Source: Sphingobacteriales bacterium JAD_PAG50586_3 (GTDB taxonomy: Bacteria > Bacteroidota > Bacteroidia > CAMBQF01). Taken from it: 64,000 nt of DNA. How positions within the stretch are numbered: the stretch's first letter is position 1; every line of letters begins with the position of its first letter. Of this stretch, positions 20,551 through 31,140 are shown piece by piece. The notes beneath the pieces are model-generated. The model did not search any database and was not told where the DNA came from. It saw nothing but the letters and a program-made list of their open reading frames with translations. Position numbers and translations under genes: made by a program. The DNA lies in assembly GCA_023213195.1 (NCBI GenBank), contig CP096135.1, positions 3,034,842-3,098,841 of the forward strand, written 5' to 3'.

Positions 20551-23500
20551 TTACATAGCAATAGGCAACTCCACATAAAATATAGAACCTTCTCCTTCAG
20601 TAGTTTCAAACCTGATAGTGCCGCCGCTACTGTCTACAATACTTTTTACAATAGCTAAGCCAAGGCCCATACCACTGGTTTTGGTAGTAAAGTTGGGGGT
20701 AAATATCTTATCATGAAGCTCTTCAGGTATGCCATTTCCATTATCGCTAACGGTGGCTATAAAGCTGGTTTGTGTGCGTTGTATACCTAATACAATTACC
20801 CCCTCTATATCATCAGGAATAGCCTGTATGGCATTTTTTATCAGGTTATTAAATACACGCAATATCTGCTCCTTATCAGCAATAATCATACAGGGCGGCA
20901 CCGTGTCGGGCTTAAAGGTTATAATAGCCCCGGTATCGTTAGCATGCAGTTGCTGCATGTTTACCAGCATTTCATACAGGTTTACCTTTTCGGCCTGTGT
21001 TTTAGGCATGCGGGCAAAGGTTGCAAACTCGCCGGCAATACGGCTAAGTGTATCTATTTGCTCTATTAGCGATATGGTAAAACGTTTCAACTGGGCTTCC
21101 CACTGTGGGTCGTTAGGTTTGTAGGTGCGCTGCAATTGCTGCACACTAAGCTTCATTGGGGTAAGCGGGTTCTTAATTTCGTGCGCTACCTGCTTGGCCA
21201 TTTCTTTCAGGCGCTCTCCCGTTCCGACCGTGCCAATAACTCAGCACTAACATCCAGTTCCTTAATCATACGGTTGTATTCAGCAACCAGGCGGCCAATC
21301 TCGTCGTTGGCTTTGTAGTCAATCAACTCGTACGACTTGCCCAACCTTAGCTTACCCATTTTTTCCTGTATCAGGCGCAGCGGGCGGGTTATACGGTCAG
21401 AAATTAAGATGGCCACAATAAGCGATATGCCTATCAGCAATACATAAATGTTTACAATGGCTACCAATACCGTGGTAATCTCTTTCCTCAACTCACTTTG
21501 CTTGGCAAAATAAGGCAGGTTTATGTAGCCCAGCAGCTTGTTGTCGCGGTTGCGGAATGGTACGTAAGCCGATATATAATTAAGGTCGCCAATATTCTCA
21601 TCGTGTATAAACTCCGTTTTCTGCTTCATACGTAGTTTACGCAGCGCATACGGGTCTATGTTTTTACCGGCAAGGCCTTCTTCAAATATCACCGGGCGAG
21701 ATGATGCTATAAGCCTGCCGTTTAAATCGTACATGTTAATATCTGAGAAAAACACGTTAGACATGCGGCTGAATGAGAAGCTCAACTCGTCGTACATATA
21801 AGGGTAAATTACATCGTACCCCCAATTTTATTTTGTAGCTCAGTTGATACGGAATGTATCTTTTCACTTATAAGTTCCTCGTTTTTATAAGTGCTTTGGT
21901 TTATTACATAATAGATGGTACCCACGCCAATTATAATTAGCGATACCATTAACATAACAATTACCGTAAGCTGAATACGGCCTTTAAAATCTATAGCGCC
22001 AAACAGCCAGAATTTAGCCCGCTGCCTGCGTATGCTTACGGCAGCACCTATATAGTATATAAGCGCCAACAGCCCGTAAAAGAAGAAGAAATAAGAGAAC
22101 GGGGTAATAACATCTAAAAAGCCCGGTTTTTTGCGACTAAGCACCACCATGGTATCGCTACCTGTTTTATCAACCAAGTGGGTAAATCCTTCGCTGTCAA
22201 CCCAGTTATATTCCTCGTTTAGCGGGCCAAATACAGCCGATGTTAAACTATAAGGGTATTTACCAAACTGCCCCACCAACTTACCGTTTTTATAGCGGCT
22301 GTAAGAGTAGTCTGTCAGGTCAACTTCGGCCTTTACCTTCCTGTCCAGTAATAGTTCAGGGTAACCAACTTCTTCCAGGTTATATTTAGAGTCAAACTCA
22401 ATGTATAATGTACCCGTATAGTCTACACCAGCATCTCGTTTAGTAAGTTTAACCTTAGCCAGATAACTGATGCGGCCATTGGCGTTATCTAAAAAGAAAA
22501 AATTATCGGCCACCGTTGGCGTACCATGCTCCCTTATCAGGGTTTCAAAGTACATGGGGTCGTGGTGGGTAGATGTGTTTAACACCCTTAACGGGCAGTT
22601 ATCGGCCCCAAATACGGTAACCTTAATCTCATACTTCTCCCAATAGCCATTAAAATACAACTGGTTAAGGTCTTTAAATTGCTTTTTATCTGCAGCCTCG
22701 CTATTGGGCAACAAATAGCTGTGCAATACACTGTCTTTCTGTATTTTGCTATTAACATCGGTAAACAAAAACTCCAGTATAGGGTCGTTTTCTGCAGCAA
22801 GGCGAGATGCCATAAGCTCGCGGTTAAGGCGCTCTTTTTCTATTGTATTGGACGATATAATATAGGTTGAAAACAACCCAAAAAGTAATACCAGCAACAG
22901 TGCCGAGGTAAAGGCATAGCGCATACGGTCTTGTAGCTTATTACCGATTATAATACCCGTTACAAGAAATATAAATGCTCCGTATACTATATTGTCAAAG
23001 TTGTACCCGGCAAAAAGCAATAGATTTATGGCCACAGCCAAGGCAAACGCCCCCGCCATAAACTTAACATTATTGCCATAATAGGCTATTAGCGATATAA
23101 GCTTATCGGTAATAATAAACAGCCCCAACAGTATAATACCAAATACAAAAAATGCAATATAGCTATATACCGTTAAGCTAAATAAATTATTTATATTGAA
23201 TGATATATTAGAATTGATTACCAAACCTTTAAGTACACCAAAAACAAATGGAGCCAACAAGAATATGAGCTCAAATATGGCTACTGAAATTGCAAAACGC
23301 AGCTAAGGTAGGTATTTTTTCTTTAAACCGCGTTAAGGTTATATAGCGAGAGAATATATACACACAATAAAAGGCAGTTAAGGCAGTAAGCAACAAATCG
23401 CCTAACGATGGCAGTATGTCAGACTCTGCATACAGCAAAGGGCTAAACAGTTCCAGGCTATACAAGTTACCGGGAAAACTAAGCGTAAAGCCTATGTACC

Positions 23501-24266
23501 TTACTAACACTACAAGTGCAATAAGGCCCAATGCGTAAATAGCCGTGTGCCGCTTGCTTTTTGTTTGCCTGCAAAGGCGTTCAAAAAAGAATAAAAACAA
23601 CAGTATAAATACGCAATAGAATGCAATAGAAATATGGCGAAGCGTTTGGGCAGGCTCAAACTGTTCAGGGTAAATTAACTCATAGTTATAGGTTTTTTGC
23701 TGTTCTACAGCAGTCACCCTGGCATCGGGCGGTAGCAGGTTAATTTCTACCGTATTGGGTATATCAAAGCTTTTTTGAAAGCTGTTGCTTAGGTAGGTAT
23801 TTTGGTAAGGAAAACTATGCTTAATAAGCCCTAGGGCAACAAACGTAATATTATCTCGCTGCCTAAAAACACTTTGGTACCAGCCACTTTTAAGCTTAAC
23901 TATCCTGTTTTTGTAGTCTGAATAATAGAGGTTGTCTTCAACCGGTATAGAATTATCGGTCCAGTATATTAATGAGTCGTTCCTGAAAATAAATAGCCCA
24001 CACTGTTTATTATCATACAATTCATCAAACTGCTTGGCATAGGTGTCTACAAACGCGCCATAGGCGTATGTATCAAAATGCACATCGGCTTCTTTTAAAA
24101 TATCGTTTAGCTGCGCATCCCTATATTCCAGGGCCTTTTTAAATTTATAGCTTACTGATGATTTGTTCTCGGTAAAGAAGTCCCAACCATCAATAACCCA
24201 CGCCGATAGAAAGAAAAATACGGCTAAAACTAAAAATCCTGCGTTTGCTCTTAACCTTGCAATCAA
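20551..24266 (-). CDS. Very long NtrY-like membrane histidine kinase (three frameshifts)
   Basis: Four frames rejoin at three points: an extra T in the run read at 23294-23297, a missing G at 21819-21823, and a missing G at 21218-21220. The product is about 1240 residues. The N-terminal half has a membrane segment at 10-28, a ~200-residue outer domain, and more than eight further segments. A second outer domain follows, then a HAMP linker (RITRPLRLIQEKM...ANDEIGRLVAEYNRM). HisKA has the H-box VAHEIKNPLTPMKL and the HATPase domain has NLIKNAIQAI, VSDNGNGIP and GMGLGLAIVK. The H-box is that of NtrY-type kinases, but the long multi-pass N-terminus is a Bacteroidota form. No response regulator is adjacent, so partner and stimulus are unknown. 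Confidence 0.88.
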
Positions 24267-24292
24267 AATATTTTTTTTGGGGGTTTTAACAG

Positions 24293-24326
24293 CAAATATA
24301 AGGCCATAAGCCTAATAAATAAGCAA
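24293..24326 (-). promoter_or_regulatory. Promoter of the NtrY-like kinase
   Basis: The minus strand reads TATATTTG at 24293-24300. A TTG lies at 24324-24326, a somewhat long 23-base spacing. The ATG is 26 bases downstream. Confidence 0.55.
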
Positions 24327-24410
24327 CATAGCTATATCAACAGTAAAATCAACACCCGTATGTTGATAGTCTTATTGAAAATACCATTTTCATAATTCGC
24401 TAGGTAGTTG

Positions 24411-24418
24411 TATATTCG
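24411..24418 (+). promoter_or_regulatory. -7 element of the ppiD-like gene
   Basis: TATATTCG, one change from TAnnTTTG, lies 30 bases before the ATG in the divergent intergenic region. The -33 element is not clear. Confidence 0.5.
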
Positions 24419-24448
24419 CCGCCTGATTTTAAAAAACTTAACAAAATT

Positions 24449-26560
24449 ATGTCAATACTAGAAAGTATTCGCAACAGGGCAGGCATTTTTATAGTACTGT
24501 TTGTAGGCTTTGCACTGTTAGCATTTATTTTACAGGGTGCGCTTGAAAACGGATCTATGTTTTTTGGTAACAACCGTAACCTATTGGCCGAGATTAATGG
24601 CCACAAGGTAAAATACACTGATTTTCAAGCCGAGGTAGAGAAAATTGAAAACGCGGTTATGTTGCAAACAGGCCAATCTACTGTTGAGCAACAGGTACGC
24701 GACAATATTATTACCGAAGTGTGGAACCGTTACATGGCAGAAAACGTGTACGCCCCGCAATACGATAAAGTAGGTATTAAAGTAACTAAAAATGAGCTTG
24801 CCGATATGCTTTGGGGCCGTAACATTAACGCCCAAATTTTGCAAGCCCCTATTTTTCAGGATTCTCTTACCCGCCAGTTTAACCCTGCATTGGTGCACCA
24901 ATATGTAGATAACCTAAACGAGGACGACGAAAAAAGCGCCCTTGCCTACGACCAATGGGTAACTTTTGAGGATAATTTAATTACCGACCGTAAACGCACT
25001 AAATACCTAACTGTAGTTAGCAAAGGCTTTTATGTAACTACTGCCGAGGCTAAACGTAAATTCGAAGCCCAAAACAACAACGCTATTGTTAAATACGTAG
25101 TTAAACGTTTTGATACCGTTGCCGACAGCACCATTACCGTTACCGAAGATGATATTAAAAAAGCCTACGAAGACAACAAGTTCCGTTTCCGTTTAAAACA
25201 AAACGTACGCAAAGTTGATATTGTTACTATAGACCTTGTACCATCTCAAAAAGATATTGACGGTACTAAAGCCAGCGTAGAAGCCCTTATACCAAGGTTT
25301 AAAGATGCTACTAACGATACTGCTTTTGCTGTTAGCAACTCTGACAAAAAAGACAATCCGTTTACCAGCCTTATCAAAGGCCAGTCTACATCGCCATACG
25401 ACTCTGCCGTTTACGCATCGCCTGCCGGTACAGTACTTGGACCATTTGTAGAAAACAGCTCTTACAAGCTTATTAAAGTTGCCCGCAAAGGCGACTCTCT
25501 GCAAGTTAAAGCCCGTCACATCTTATTCTCTAAAGATAAATACTCTATAGAGGCTGCCAAAGTTAAAGCTGACAGCGTTAAGAAAGCTATTAAAGCCGGT
25601 GCCGATTTTGCAACCCTTGCACGCACCATGTCTGACGATGGTGGCAGCGGCCAACAAGGTGGCGACTTAGGCTTTTTTGAGCGCCGTACCATGGTTAAAC
25701 CATTTGCCGATGCTGCATTTACAAGCAACGTAGGCGATATGCCAATTGTTGAAACACAGTTTGGTGTACACTTAATTGAGGTTCAGCAAAAAGAATACCC
25801 TGTTATTATAGTATCTGTTATTAAAGACATTCTTCCTGGTAAAGAAACTATAGACGGTGCTTACATTAAAGCAACCGACTTTGCCGGTAACAATACTACA
25901 GCTGATGCCTTTGATGCTGCTGCTAAAAAACAAAACCTACAGGTTCGTCCTTTCTACATCCGCGATGGTGACAAAGAGGTTTCAGGCCTTAAAGGTTCTC
26001 GCGAAATTGTACAGTGGGCTAACGATGATGCCGAAAAAGGCGGCGTATCTAAAGCTTACCAGCTAGACGATAAATACGTTGTTGCCTGTTTAAAAGAAAT
26101 ACGTAAAAAAGGTATTTCTGATTTTGAAGACGTTAAGAAAGACTGCGAACTACTAGCTAAACAAGCTAAGAAAGCCGACAAATTTGTAGCCGACTTAAAT
26201 GCTGCCGCTGCCGGTGGTGCTACTATTGATGCTATTGCCACTAAAGCGAAAGGTGTTTTAGAAAGCGCAACCGTACCTTACAATGCTGTATTTGTTCAGG
26301 GTGCCGGCCGCGAACTTGGTTTAATAGGTGCTATATCTACACAAAAAGCAGGTACCATTTCTAAGCCATACGTTGGCCAGGGCGGTGTTTACGTTGTGTT
26401 TGTAGAAAACGTATCTACACTACAACCTGTAGCTAATGCCGATTTAAAATTGCTTAAAAAACAATTTGCCAGCGATTACTCATCACGTGCATTCTCTGAC
26501 GCTGTAAGCGCTTTAGAATTCCATGCTGATATTGTTGACAAACGCTACCGCTTTTATTAG
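24449..26560 (+). CDS. ppiD: PpiD/SurA-type peptidyl-prolyl isomerase chaperone
   Basis: This periplasmic foldase is anchored in the inner membrane and helps newly exported proteins fold. The 703 residues begin with a short cytoplasmic tail and one membrane anchor (IFIVLFVGFALLAFIL, ~13-28), then a SurA_N-like chaperone part. A parvulin domain lies near 350-450 (VKARHILFSK, DGGSGQQGGDLGFFERRTMVKPF, VETQFGVHLIEV), and the C-terminal lobe resembles a second, degenerate parvulin region. Length and layout are those of Bacteroidota PpiD. It is a single-gene unit closed by a strong terminator. Confidence 0.92.
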   Translation: MSILESIRNRAGIFIVLFVGFALLAFILQGALENGSMFFGNNRNLLAEINGHKVKYTDFQAEVEKIENAVMLQTGQSTVEQQVRDNIITEVWNRYMAENVYAPQYDKVGIKVTKNELADMLWGRNINAQILQAPIFQDSLTRQFNPALVHQYVDNLNEDDEKSALAYDQWVTFEDNLITDRKRTKYLTVVSKGFYVTTAEAKRKFEAQNNNAIVKYVVKRFDTVADSTITVTEDDIKKAYEDNKFRFRLKQNVRKVDIVTIDLVPSQKDIDGTKASVEALIPRFKDATNDTAFAVSNSDKKDNPFTSLIKGQSTSPYDSAVYASPAGTVLGPFVENSSYKLIKVARKGDSLQVKARHILFSKDKYSIEAAKVKADSVKKAIKAGADFATLARTMSDDGGSGQQGGDLGFFERRTMVKPFADAAFTSNVGDMPIVETQFGVHLIEVQQKEYPVIIVSVIKDILPGKETIDGAYIKATDFAGNNTTADAFDAAAKKQNLQVRPFYIRDGDKEVSGLKGSREIVQWANDDAEKGGVSKAYQLDDKYVVACLKEIRKKGISDFEDVKKDCELLAKQAKKADKFVADLNAAAAGGATIDAIATKAKGVLESATVPYNAVFVQGAGRELGLIGAISTQKAGTISKPYVGQGGVYVVFVENVSTLQPVANADLKLLKKQFASDYSSRAFSDAVSALEFHADIVDKRYRFY

Positions 26561-26582
26561 TAGGTAATAATATTAGAAAAAG

Positions 26583-26620
26583 AAAGCCCTGTCTTGTTTT
26601 AAACCAGACGGGGCTTTTTT
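26583..26620 (+). terminator. Terminator after ppiD
   Basis: AAAGCCCTGTCTTG pairs with CAGACGGGGCTTT and runs into T7. Confidence 0.88.
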
Positions 26621-26686
26621 TATTTCTACCCTATAACAATTTAGCACAGCAAGCGTTATAGGGCTGATATAAATAATAAAACCCAT

Positions 26687-26717
26687 TTTGTGGCATCGGG
26701 CTTATACGCTATATTTG
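26687..26717 (+). promoter_or_regulatory. Promoter of the mannosyltransferase gene
   Basis: TTTG at 26687-26690 and TATATTTG at 26710-26717 are 19 bases apart, a full Bacteroidota consensus. It shows that the earlier in-frame ATG at 26688 cannot be the start. Confidence 0.8.
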
Positions 26718-26732
26718 CCGCCAATTCCAATT

Positions 26733-27444
26733 GTGAGCACAAACATTGTTATTATACCAACCTACAACGAGAAGGAAAATATAGAGCTTATCATAAAGGC
26801 TGTATTTTCTCAGAAGGTTGCATTTGATATTTTGATTGTTGACGATTCATCGCCAGACGGTACAGCAGATATTGTAAGAAAACTACAAAGCTCTTACCCC
26901 GGACGTTTACATTTAGAAGTAAGGCAGGGCAAACAAGGCTTAGGAACAGCCTATATACATGGTTTTAAATGGGCTATAGCCCAAGCGCTATGAGTATGTG
27001 TTTGAAATGGATGCCGACTTCTCTCATAACCCCGCCGATTTAGAACGTTTGCTTTTAGCCTGTACCCAATATGGCGCGCAACTATCTATAGGCTCACGCT
27101 ATGTAAAAGATGGCAACGTAGAGAACTGGCCATTGGAACGCCGCTTAATGTCGTACTTCGCATCAGTATATGTGCGCATAGTGTTGGGCATAAGCATACG
27201 CGATACTACAGCCGGTTTTGTTTGCTACCACCGCAGTGTCCTGGAGAAGATTGAACTGGATAAGGTTCAGTTTTTAGGCTACGCCTTTCAAATAGAAATG
27301 AAATACCGTGCCATTAAAAAGCTGGTGCCAATTATAGAAGTGCCCATTACTTTTAAAGACAGGGAACTTGGCCACTCTAAAATGAGCGTGAAGATTTTTA
27401 AAGAAGCCTTTTGGGGCGTTATAAAAATGCGCAGGTTTGTTTAA
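26733..27444 (+). CDS. Polyprenol monophosphomannose synthase-like glycosyltransferase (one frameshift)
   Basis: A GT2-family enzyme that transfers a sugar from a nucleotide donor to a polyprenol phosphate carrier. The GTG at 26733 gives VSTNIVIIPTYNEKENIE. The donor-site Asp motif is VDDSSPDGT and the acceptor-site motif EMDADFSHNP follows. A frame break at ~26981-26987 splits the two; closing it gives ~237 residues, the usual length for single-domain Dpm1-like enzymes. There is no C-terminal membrane domain. The promoter fits the GTG start. The sugar is not proven by sequence. Confidence 0.9.
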
Positions 27445-27469
27445 CCTCCTCCCCTACTCTTTTCTACCC

Positions 27470-28675
27470 CTACTTCTGCATTTCAAATTCATCAAACGGT
27501 AAGCCGCTTTGTACATCGTAGGCTTTGGCAGTTAGCTTTTTGCCTTTTATTTCAAACTGCATAAAATGCCCTTTGTGGTAACGTACAGCCGTTAAATCGC
27601 CTGCACAGTCGCCCGGTGTCCAGTTAGGTTGTAAAACCCCGCCGCCGCCTGCAGTTATAGATATAAAGCCGTTAGGTATATCCGGGTAGTGATGAATATC
27701 AGTACGGTATTGCTCCAGCACATTGCCATTTCCATCGTAAGGTTGTAAACGCTCATAGGTATGGGCATGTCCATTCAATACAAAATCTACGTTGTACTGG
27801 GCAAATATGGGGTATAGGGCAACAACATTAGCCTCATTGCTTTTATAAGTGCAACTACGCCCCGGGTGGTGAAGGCTAACAATAATCCAATCGTAATGGC
27901 CTTGGGCCTGCTGCAAATCGTTAATCAACCAAGTCTTTTGCGCAGCATAGTCAAAAAAATCGCCGTCTTTAGAATCAAGGGTTATAAAGTGTGCATTTTG
28001 ATAATCGTAGCTATAGTAATGCTCGTTACCCGGCAGTTTCCACTCCATACAAAAGTTAAGCTCAGGGTTTACGCCCCAATCGTGGTTACCCAGCGCGGGG
28101 TAAAAAGGTATGTTAGAAAAAGTATAGGCAAAAGGGCCAAAAAGATAATCGTCGTACTTGCTGCTTTCGCCTAGAGGGTAAACTATATCGCCAAGGGCGG
28201 TAATAAAATCGGGGTGCTTAGGCAATGCTAGGATTTGGCTAGATGTTACCTGCGGAAAACCATCTTCGTAAGGGTTACGTCCAACATCGCCAAAGGCAAG
28301 AAAGTTAAAGCCTACGCTGGTATCGGTACGTTGTGCATCAATAAAATTAAGCTCGCTGTTATCAAGCATAATATTATCGTTATACACAGTGTACTTATAG
28401 CGCTGGCCTTGTTGCAGGCCATTTAATGTGACAGTGTGGGTAAATGTACCATCGGGGTTTTTAAAGGTTTTACCTACCTTATCAGTATTTACTTGGTTTA
28501 TGCCATACATTACATGGCATTTATCGGTTTGTATATTGGTTTTCCATAGTATTGATGCGCTGTCGGCCCACACGTTTTGAATGTACGGCCTACGTATCAT
28601 GGTAAGCTTTGAACTGTCTTTTACGCAAGCGGTAAGCGAGGTAATAATCAAAATGGGAAGAAACCTGAGAATCAT
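27470..28675 (-). CDS. Purple acid phosphatase-like lipoprotein
   Basis: The 401-residue product has a lipoprotein signal peptide with lipobox TAC (residues ~15-17). A fibronectin-III-like N-terminal domain (IRRPYIQNVWADSASILWKT) is followed by a calcineurin-like phosphoesterase core. Metal-binding blocks appear in order: FGDVG, GDIVYP, GNHDWG, SLHHPG and GHAHTYER. This layout is that of purple acid phosphatases, which hydrolyse phosphomonoesters outside the inner membrane. It is the last gene of its strand before the mannosyltransferase, convergent with it. Confidence 0.9.
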   Translation of the reverse strand: MILRFLPILIITSLTACVKDSSKLTMIRRPYIQNVWADSASILWKTNIQTDKCHVMYGINQVNTDKVGKTFKNPDGTFTHTVTLNGLQQGQRYKYTVYNDNIMLDNSELNFIDAQRTDTSVGFNFLAFGDVGRNPYEDGFPQVTSSQILALPKHPDFITALGDIVYPLGESSKYDDYLFGPFAYTFSNIPFYPALGNHDWGVNPELNFCMEWKLPGNEHYYSYDYQNAHFITLDSKDGDFFDYAAQKTWLINDLQQAQGHYDWIIVSLHHPGRSCTYKSNEANVVALYPIFAQYNVDFVLNGHAHTYERLQPYDGNGNVLEQYRTDIHHYPDIPNGFISITAGGGGVLQPNWTPGDCAGDLTAVRYHKGHFMQFEIKGKKLTAKAYDVQSGLPFDEFEMQK

Positions 28676-28714
28676 AATTACTGAATATTATGCAAGATAC
28701 AACTTTGCCTTGCC

Positions 28715-29467
28715 TTATACTTTAAATACAGTTTGCGGATATATTATTTTTGATAGATACAACCCCTCGGCAGGTGCAGAATCTCCGGCGGATGAACGCT
28801 CTAAACTATTTACCACCTGCATAAATTCATCAATAGTCATTTTACCTCGGCCTACCTCTAACAACGTACCCACTACAGCCCTAACCATGTTGCGTAAAAA
28901 ACGGTTGGCTGCTATGGTAAAAACCAACACATCGTCTTTATCCTCCCATTTAGCAAGGATTACATTGCATAGCGTAGTTTTAACATCGGTATGGGCTTTA
29001 CTAAAGGCTTTAAAATCTTTCACATCAAGCAGCAAAGCCGCAGCTTTATTCATGGCATCAATATCCAAACTACCAAAATAGTAGTAGGCAAGCCCTTGGG
29101 TAAAAGGGTTTTTATGCTTTACAATCTTATACTCATAAACCCGTTGGGTGGCATCAAAGCGGGCATGTGCACTGGCATTAACCTCTGCAATATCTCTTAT
29201 GGCTATATCGGGGGATATGAATTTATTCAGCTTGTAAACCAACTCTGCGGTATCTGCAATACCCACCTCAACATCAAAATGGGCATAGTAATCAGATGCA
29301 TGCACACCAGTATCGGTACGGCCACAGCCAACCACCTCAATCTGTTGCCTTAGTATTAAAGACAAAGCCTTTTCAAGTTCGGCCTGCACTGTGGGAGCAT
29401 TCGGCTGAACCTGCCAACCGTTGTAGTTTGTACCCTTGTATGCTAAACGAATAAAGTAGCGTGGCAT
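28715..29467 (-). CDS. truA: tRNA pseudouridine synthase A
   Basis: This enzyme makes pseudouridine at positions 38-40 of the tRNA anticodon arm. From the ATG at 29467 the product has 250 residues with the catalytic Asp in CGRTDTGVHA (~52), and RYFIRLAYKGTNYNGWQVQPN near the start. The frame is open to a TTG at 29476, but a -7 element covers that codon, so I chose the ATG. It follows the DUF3108 gene by 18 bases. Confidence 0.95.
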   Translation of the reverse strand: MPRYFIRLAYKGTNYNGWQVQPNAPTVQAELEKALSLILRQQIEVVGCGRTDTGVHASDYYAHFDVEVGIADTAELVYKLNKFISPDIAIRDIAEVNASAHARFDATQRVYEYKIVKHKNPFTQGLAYYYFGSLDIDAMNKAAALLLDVKDFKAFSKAHTDVKTTLCNVILAKWEDKDDVLVFTIAANRFLRNMVRAVVGTLLEVGRGKMTIDEFMQVVNSLERSSAGDSAPAEGLYLSKIIYPQTVFKV

Positions 29468-29473
29468 AAGCCA

Positions 29474-29481
29474 CAAAGATA
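29474..29481 (-). promoter_or_regulatory. Possible -7 element of truA
   Basis: The minus strand reads TATCTTTG (TAnnTTTG) seven bases before the chosen ATG, implying a nearly leaderless transcript. It lies just after the DUF3108 stop, so truA could also be read from upstream. Confidence 0.5.
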
Positions 29482-29485
29482 AGGG

Positions 29486-30303
29486 CTATTTTACAATAGC
29501 TAACGGGCCAACCAAGCCAGAATACTCTTTTATATCCAGTTTAATAGCACCCACCAACACATCGGCCTGTAAGCGCAGGGGTAAATGGTTGGCATCATCG
29601 CTAAGCCATATGGTCATTTTACTTTTGTCGTTAAACACACGGCCCTTTTGCAATACAGGCTTTAGCTTAATACAACGCACCTTGCCAAACTTGGTATTAA
29701 TAACATCTTTACCCATGTATTTAAACATAAAGGGCCATACCTCTTCGTCAAAAAAAGTTTCAATGGTTATAATATCGCCCACTTTATATTGGGTATAATC
29801 AATGTTACGGGCATAATAGCCTGCCGATAGAATATCTTGCAAGCCGGGCTTAGCAGCAAAAACAGTATCGTAGTTTTTAGATTTATCAGTACCACTACGG
29901 GTAACCTTTACCATGCTTTTTTTATGGTTGAAAATATAATCCTGGTTGGTTACCCAGCCGCCCTCTTTTATACGGCGGATAAACAACAGCGGGTTAAGGC
30001 TTTGGTCGTCTATATACGATTCGTAACGGTCTTTAACCTCGTAAAACATATTAAAAGCGCCGGTAGTATATCCACCACCTACAATGTGGAATGTATTATA
30101 ACCACCTATTTGCTTATTATCGGGCTTTACCTCCAATGTCGCTTCGCCTGCATCAATCAATCCATAATGCACTCGGTAAACGGTTTTCTCTCCCGCTTAA
30201 AAGCGGAAGTATTCATCACTTTAGCCCCTTGCCCAAATACCTGTGCGCTAAAACATACCGCAACCAGCATAAGTATTAGAGATTTGTTATTTCCGGGTTC
30301 CAT
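29486..30303 (-). CDS. DUF3108-type exported protein (one frameshift)
   Basis: The ATG at 30303 opens a signal peptide (LILMLVAVCFSAQVFGQ). A missing A in the four-base run at 30184-30187 breaks the frame; adding it gives RKTVYRVHYGLIDAGEATLEV, the typical opening strand of DUF3108 proteins. The full product is about 272 residues of beta-sandwich type with GGYTTGAFNMFYEVKDRYESYID and WPFMFKYMGKDVI. The family is exported in Gram-negative bacteria with no assigned reaction; a lipid- or cofactor-binding role has been suggested from its fold. It precedes truA on the same strand. Confidence 0.8.
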
Positions 30304-30426
30304 AATTTATCTATTTATACCCTGTAACATTCAAATTTGATACCAAAACAATCAATCTGATATCCATCAAACAATTAGACTTTGCAAGCGTTATAACATT
30401 TTAAAAGAGTAAACCGTTAAATGCCC

Positions 30427-30434
30427 TAAATTTG
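30427..30434 (+). promoter_or_regulatory. -7 element, beta-barrel gene
   Basis: TAAATTTG matches TAnnTTTG, 16 bases before the ATG at 30451. Confidence 0.6.
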
Positions 30435-30450
30435 TAAGCAACCAACTGCA

Positions 30451-31107
30451 ATGTTTTACAAAAAGCTACTCATATCATCTGTTTGCGCTATTAGTGTGCT
30501 GCTATGTGGCACTGTTAAGGCGCAAGACCGGTCGTACGAGCTTAAAAACTCTTTATTAAGTTTTGGTGCCGGTTTTGGTTGGGTTTCCAGTTTCTATCCC
30601 AGCAGCAGCCAATATCCTACAGTATCTGTTTCTTACGAAAAAGGCCTGTTAGGCTTTAAAAGGGTAGGCCTACTTAGCCTGGGTTTAACAGGAGGGTACC
30701 ATCATGCTTACTACGATTATTCAGCATCCAGCAACTATGCCAAATGGGACAATGTGGTTGGTGCCTTGCGCGTAGCATTGCACCCTACTTTTTTATTGGG
30801 CGATAATTTTAACTGCTACATAGGTATGCTTGCCGGTGGGCGTTACGAGTTTTTTAAGGATACTTATTACGACCAATCTCCATCGCAATTTGAGGGCGAC
30901 CCTTATAAACGCTTTGGCGGCTTTAGGACACTATTTGCCGGTTTTGTTGGTATGCGCTGGTACCCCGGCGAAAAGCTTGGCTTTTTTGTAGAGGGTGGGT
31001 ATGGAATGAATTACGTTACTATTGGCATAAATTGGAAGTTTGGCGAGCGTAACATTAAAGCCGACCCTGATATTATAAAACGCGGCACCTACGGTGGCAG
31101 GCGTTAG
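30451..31107 (+). CDS. Putative outer-membrane beta-barrel protein
   Basis: The 218-residue product has a signal peptide ending VKAQ. The rest alternates hydrophobic and polar residues with many Gly and Tyr (LLSFGAGFGWVSSFYP, VGLLSLGLTGGYHHAYYDY, GYGMNYVTIGINWKFG), as expected for an 8-stranded barrel. It lacks the usual terminal Phe and ends in a basic GTYGGRR tail. I cannot name a family. It is followed 33 bases later by the M1 peptidase gene and may be co-transcribed. Confidence 0.65.
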   Translation: MFYKKLLISSVCAISVLLCGTVKAQDRSYELKNSLLSFGAGFGWVSSFYPSSSQYPTVSVSYEKGLLGFKRVGLLSLGLTGGYHHAYYDYSASSNYAKWDNVVGALRVALHPTFLLGDNFNCYIGMLAGGRYEFFKDTYYDQSPSQFEGDPYKRFGGFRTLFAGFVGMRWYPGEKLGFFVEGGYGMNYVTIGINWKFGERNIKADPDIIKRGTYGGRR

Positions 31108-31140
31108 TTGAAAGGCTAAAAGCCTTATATTTACAGTACC

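Noticed and set aside
31112..31126. Terminator between the beta-barrel and M1 peptidase genes
   Set aside because: AAGGCT/AGCCTT is only six pairs and is followed by ATATTT, so too weak to call.
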